From Chitinophaga pinensis (GTDB lineage Bacteria > Bacteroidota > Bacteroidia > UKL13-3): DNA of 7,680 nucleotides. The position numbers and the translations under genes were made by a program. The notes beneath the pieces are model-generated. The model worked only from the letters and a program-made list of their open reading frames with translations. It was not told the DNA's origin and searched no databases. Every line of letters starts with the position of its first letter. Position 1 is the stretch's first letter. Shown in pieces: positions 6,723 through 7,680 of the stretch. The stretch covers positions 1 to 7,680 of the forward strand of contig CAMCQX010000063.1 of assembly GCA_945876985.1 (NCBI GenBank). The letters run 5' to 3'.

Positions 6723-7680
6723 TTATTTACTAATCACAAATGATTTACTGAATACACCTTTAGCTGTGTTAATTCTTACAAAATACAGGCCATTGCTTTG
6801 GTTCGATAAGTCAAATACATTTTTAGATTGTAATTGGTTTTCAAACTTAGCCACTAATTGCCCAGTAATATTATAAATATCCATTGAGGTAAACTCAATT
6901 TCATTTTTCATGTCAATATTTAATAAACCTTTGCTAGGCGAAGGATACATGCTGAAATAGTTTTCGAATAAGTTTTCCGTTACGCCTTCAGTTGTGTTGG
7001 TAACATTTACTTTTCTTGTAACTACAGCCGAACGATTTCCTGATGGGTCAGTTACCACATAAGTAACAGAATATATTCCTGGTACATCATTTCGTAAATT
7101 TGAAATATCAGAAATAACTTGTGCTTTTAAATTTATATAATAATTATCTTGTACAATGAATCCTGGCTCTTGAAACTCTTTAAAGCGAGGTAAATTCATT
7201 GGATTTGCTCCTAATAAAGTAATAACTGGCAAACTGCGTTTCGATATTTTTATAAAGCGAACAACACTGTCTGAATTTCCAACACAATCTGTTACTACAA
7301 ACTTCACAGGGAATATTCCTAATGTATCATTTCTTAATGTATTTGGAGTTCTAACAATTACCAATGTATTACTAGCACAATAGTTGTCTGTAGCTGTTAC
7401 GCCAGGAATGCTAAAGCTAGAGAACACCTCTACTTCTGTAGTTAAGTTACCAATAAGTGTAATGGTAGGTTTAATAAAATCTGAAACTTCAACAGGTATT
7501 GTTAATGTTGTTGCTGCATTTCCAGAAGAATCAGAAACGTTATAAACTACAAAGTACTTTCCGTTAATATTTGGATTTACACCGCTACTAAACAAAATGC
7601 TCAATGATTTATCGTAATTGTCGGTTGCGTTGATTATTGCCAAAGGATTAAATAACGTATTGATTTGGTGTTTGTAAGTT
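6723..7680 (-). CDS. Secreted protein with Ig-like/HYR-like repeats and T9SS type A sorting domain, C-terminal part, cut by the right window edge
   Basis: The minus-strand frame stays open from the right edge to TAA at 6723-6725, giving 318 visible residues; the true start lies outside. Three Ig-like repeats are seen: one partial (about 10-66), then about 67-146 and 150-227. They share PxITLxG, an EPG/IPGVTATDNY element and a closing GxYxVxYxVxDxxGN strand, resembling DUF5011 and HYR-type domains. Repeat 2 has Cys101 and Cys132 at the positions where HYR-like domains carry a pair, so a disulfide is possible. A C-terminal domain (about 237-318) with YPSPSKGLLNI, IYNITGQLV and SNGLYFVRINTAKG fits the type IX secretion type A signal, removed during export with the protein exported to the surface or medium. 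Function is unknown; the repeats probably act as spacers or adhesive modules for an unseen N-terminal domain. It converges on the cold-shock gene and is unrelated to its neighbours. Confidence 0.9.
   Translation of the reverse strand, partial: TYKHQINTLFNPLAIINATDNYDKSLSILFSSGVNPNINGKYFVVYNVSDSSGNAATTLTIPVEVSDFIKPTITLIGNLTTEVEVFSSFSIPGVTATDNYCASNTLVIVRTPNTLRNDTLGIFPVKFVVTDCVGNSDSVVRFIKISKRSLPVITLLGANPMNLPRFKEFQEPGFIVQDNYYINLKAQVISDISNLRNDVPGIYSVTYVVTDPSGNRSAVVTRKVNVTNTTEGVTENLFENYFSMYPSPSKGLLNIDMKNEIEFTSMDIYNITGQLVAKFENQLQSKNVFDLSNQSNGLYFVRINTAKGVFSKSFVISK

Overview
The window is an AT-rich, gene-dense piece of a Bacteroidota chromosome. Four signs point to that phylum. (1) The rightmost protein ends in a type IX secretion (T9SS) type A C-terminal sorting domain. 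(2) No gene has a convincing Shine-Dalgarno sequence; A-rich leaders precede the starts. (3) Candidate promoters fit the phylum's TAnnTTTG-type -7 box. (4) There is a cold-shock-domain protein with the Lys/Glu-rich N-terminal extension typical of this phylum, and a 2-oxo acid dehydrogenase E1 in which alpha and beta subunits form one polypeptide. The sequence does not settle class or genus.

Left block, minus strand, read right to left: miaA (tRNA A37 prenyltransferase, TTG start), pgk (phosphoglycerate kinase) and the first 188 codons of fumC (class II fumarase), which runs off the left edge. pgk has its own candidate promoter. fumC follows pgk by 57 bases and may be cotranscribed.

Middle block, plus strand, divergent from miaA: a single-chain E1 alpha-beta 2-oxo acid dehydrogenase and, 12 bases later, a 3-hydroxyacyl-CoA (3-hydroxybutyryl-CoA) dehydrogenase, almost certainly one transcript. 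After a 228-base gap holding a candidate promoter and a leader hairpin comes a cold-shock-domain protein. The two dehydrogenases suggest oxidation of 2-oxo acids and acyl-CoAs, perhaps from branched-chain amino acids; with pgk and fumC the theme is central carbon metabolism.

Right block: the cold-shock gene converges on the 3' end of a large secreted protein (minus strand) with Ig-like/HYR-like repeats and a T9SS signal. Between them lie a strong bidirectional terminator and a second, perfect 15-bp inverted repeat.

No gene-free stretch exceeds 300 bases. I saw no tRNA, rRNA, CRISPR array, insertion sequence, or defence or phage gene. This is mostly ordinary housekeeping DNA. The items most worth a second look are regulatory: a near-identical promoter-like 11-mer before pgk and the E1 gene, the cold-shock leader, and the paired hairpins. 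A divergent MiaA sequence type is also worth checking.
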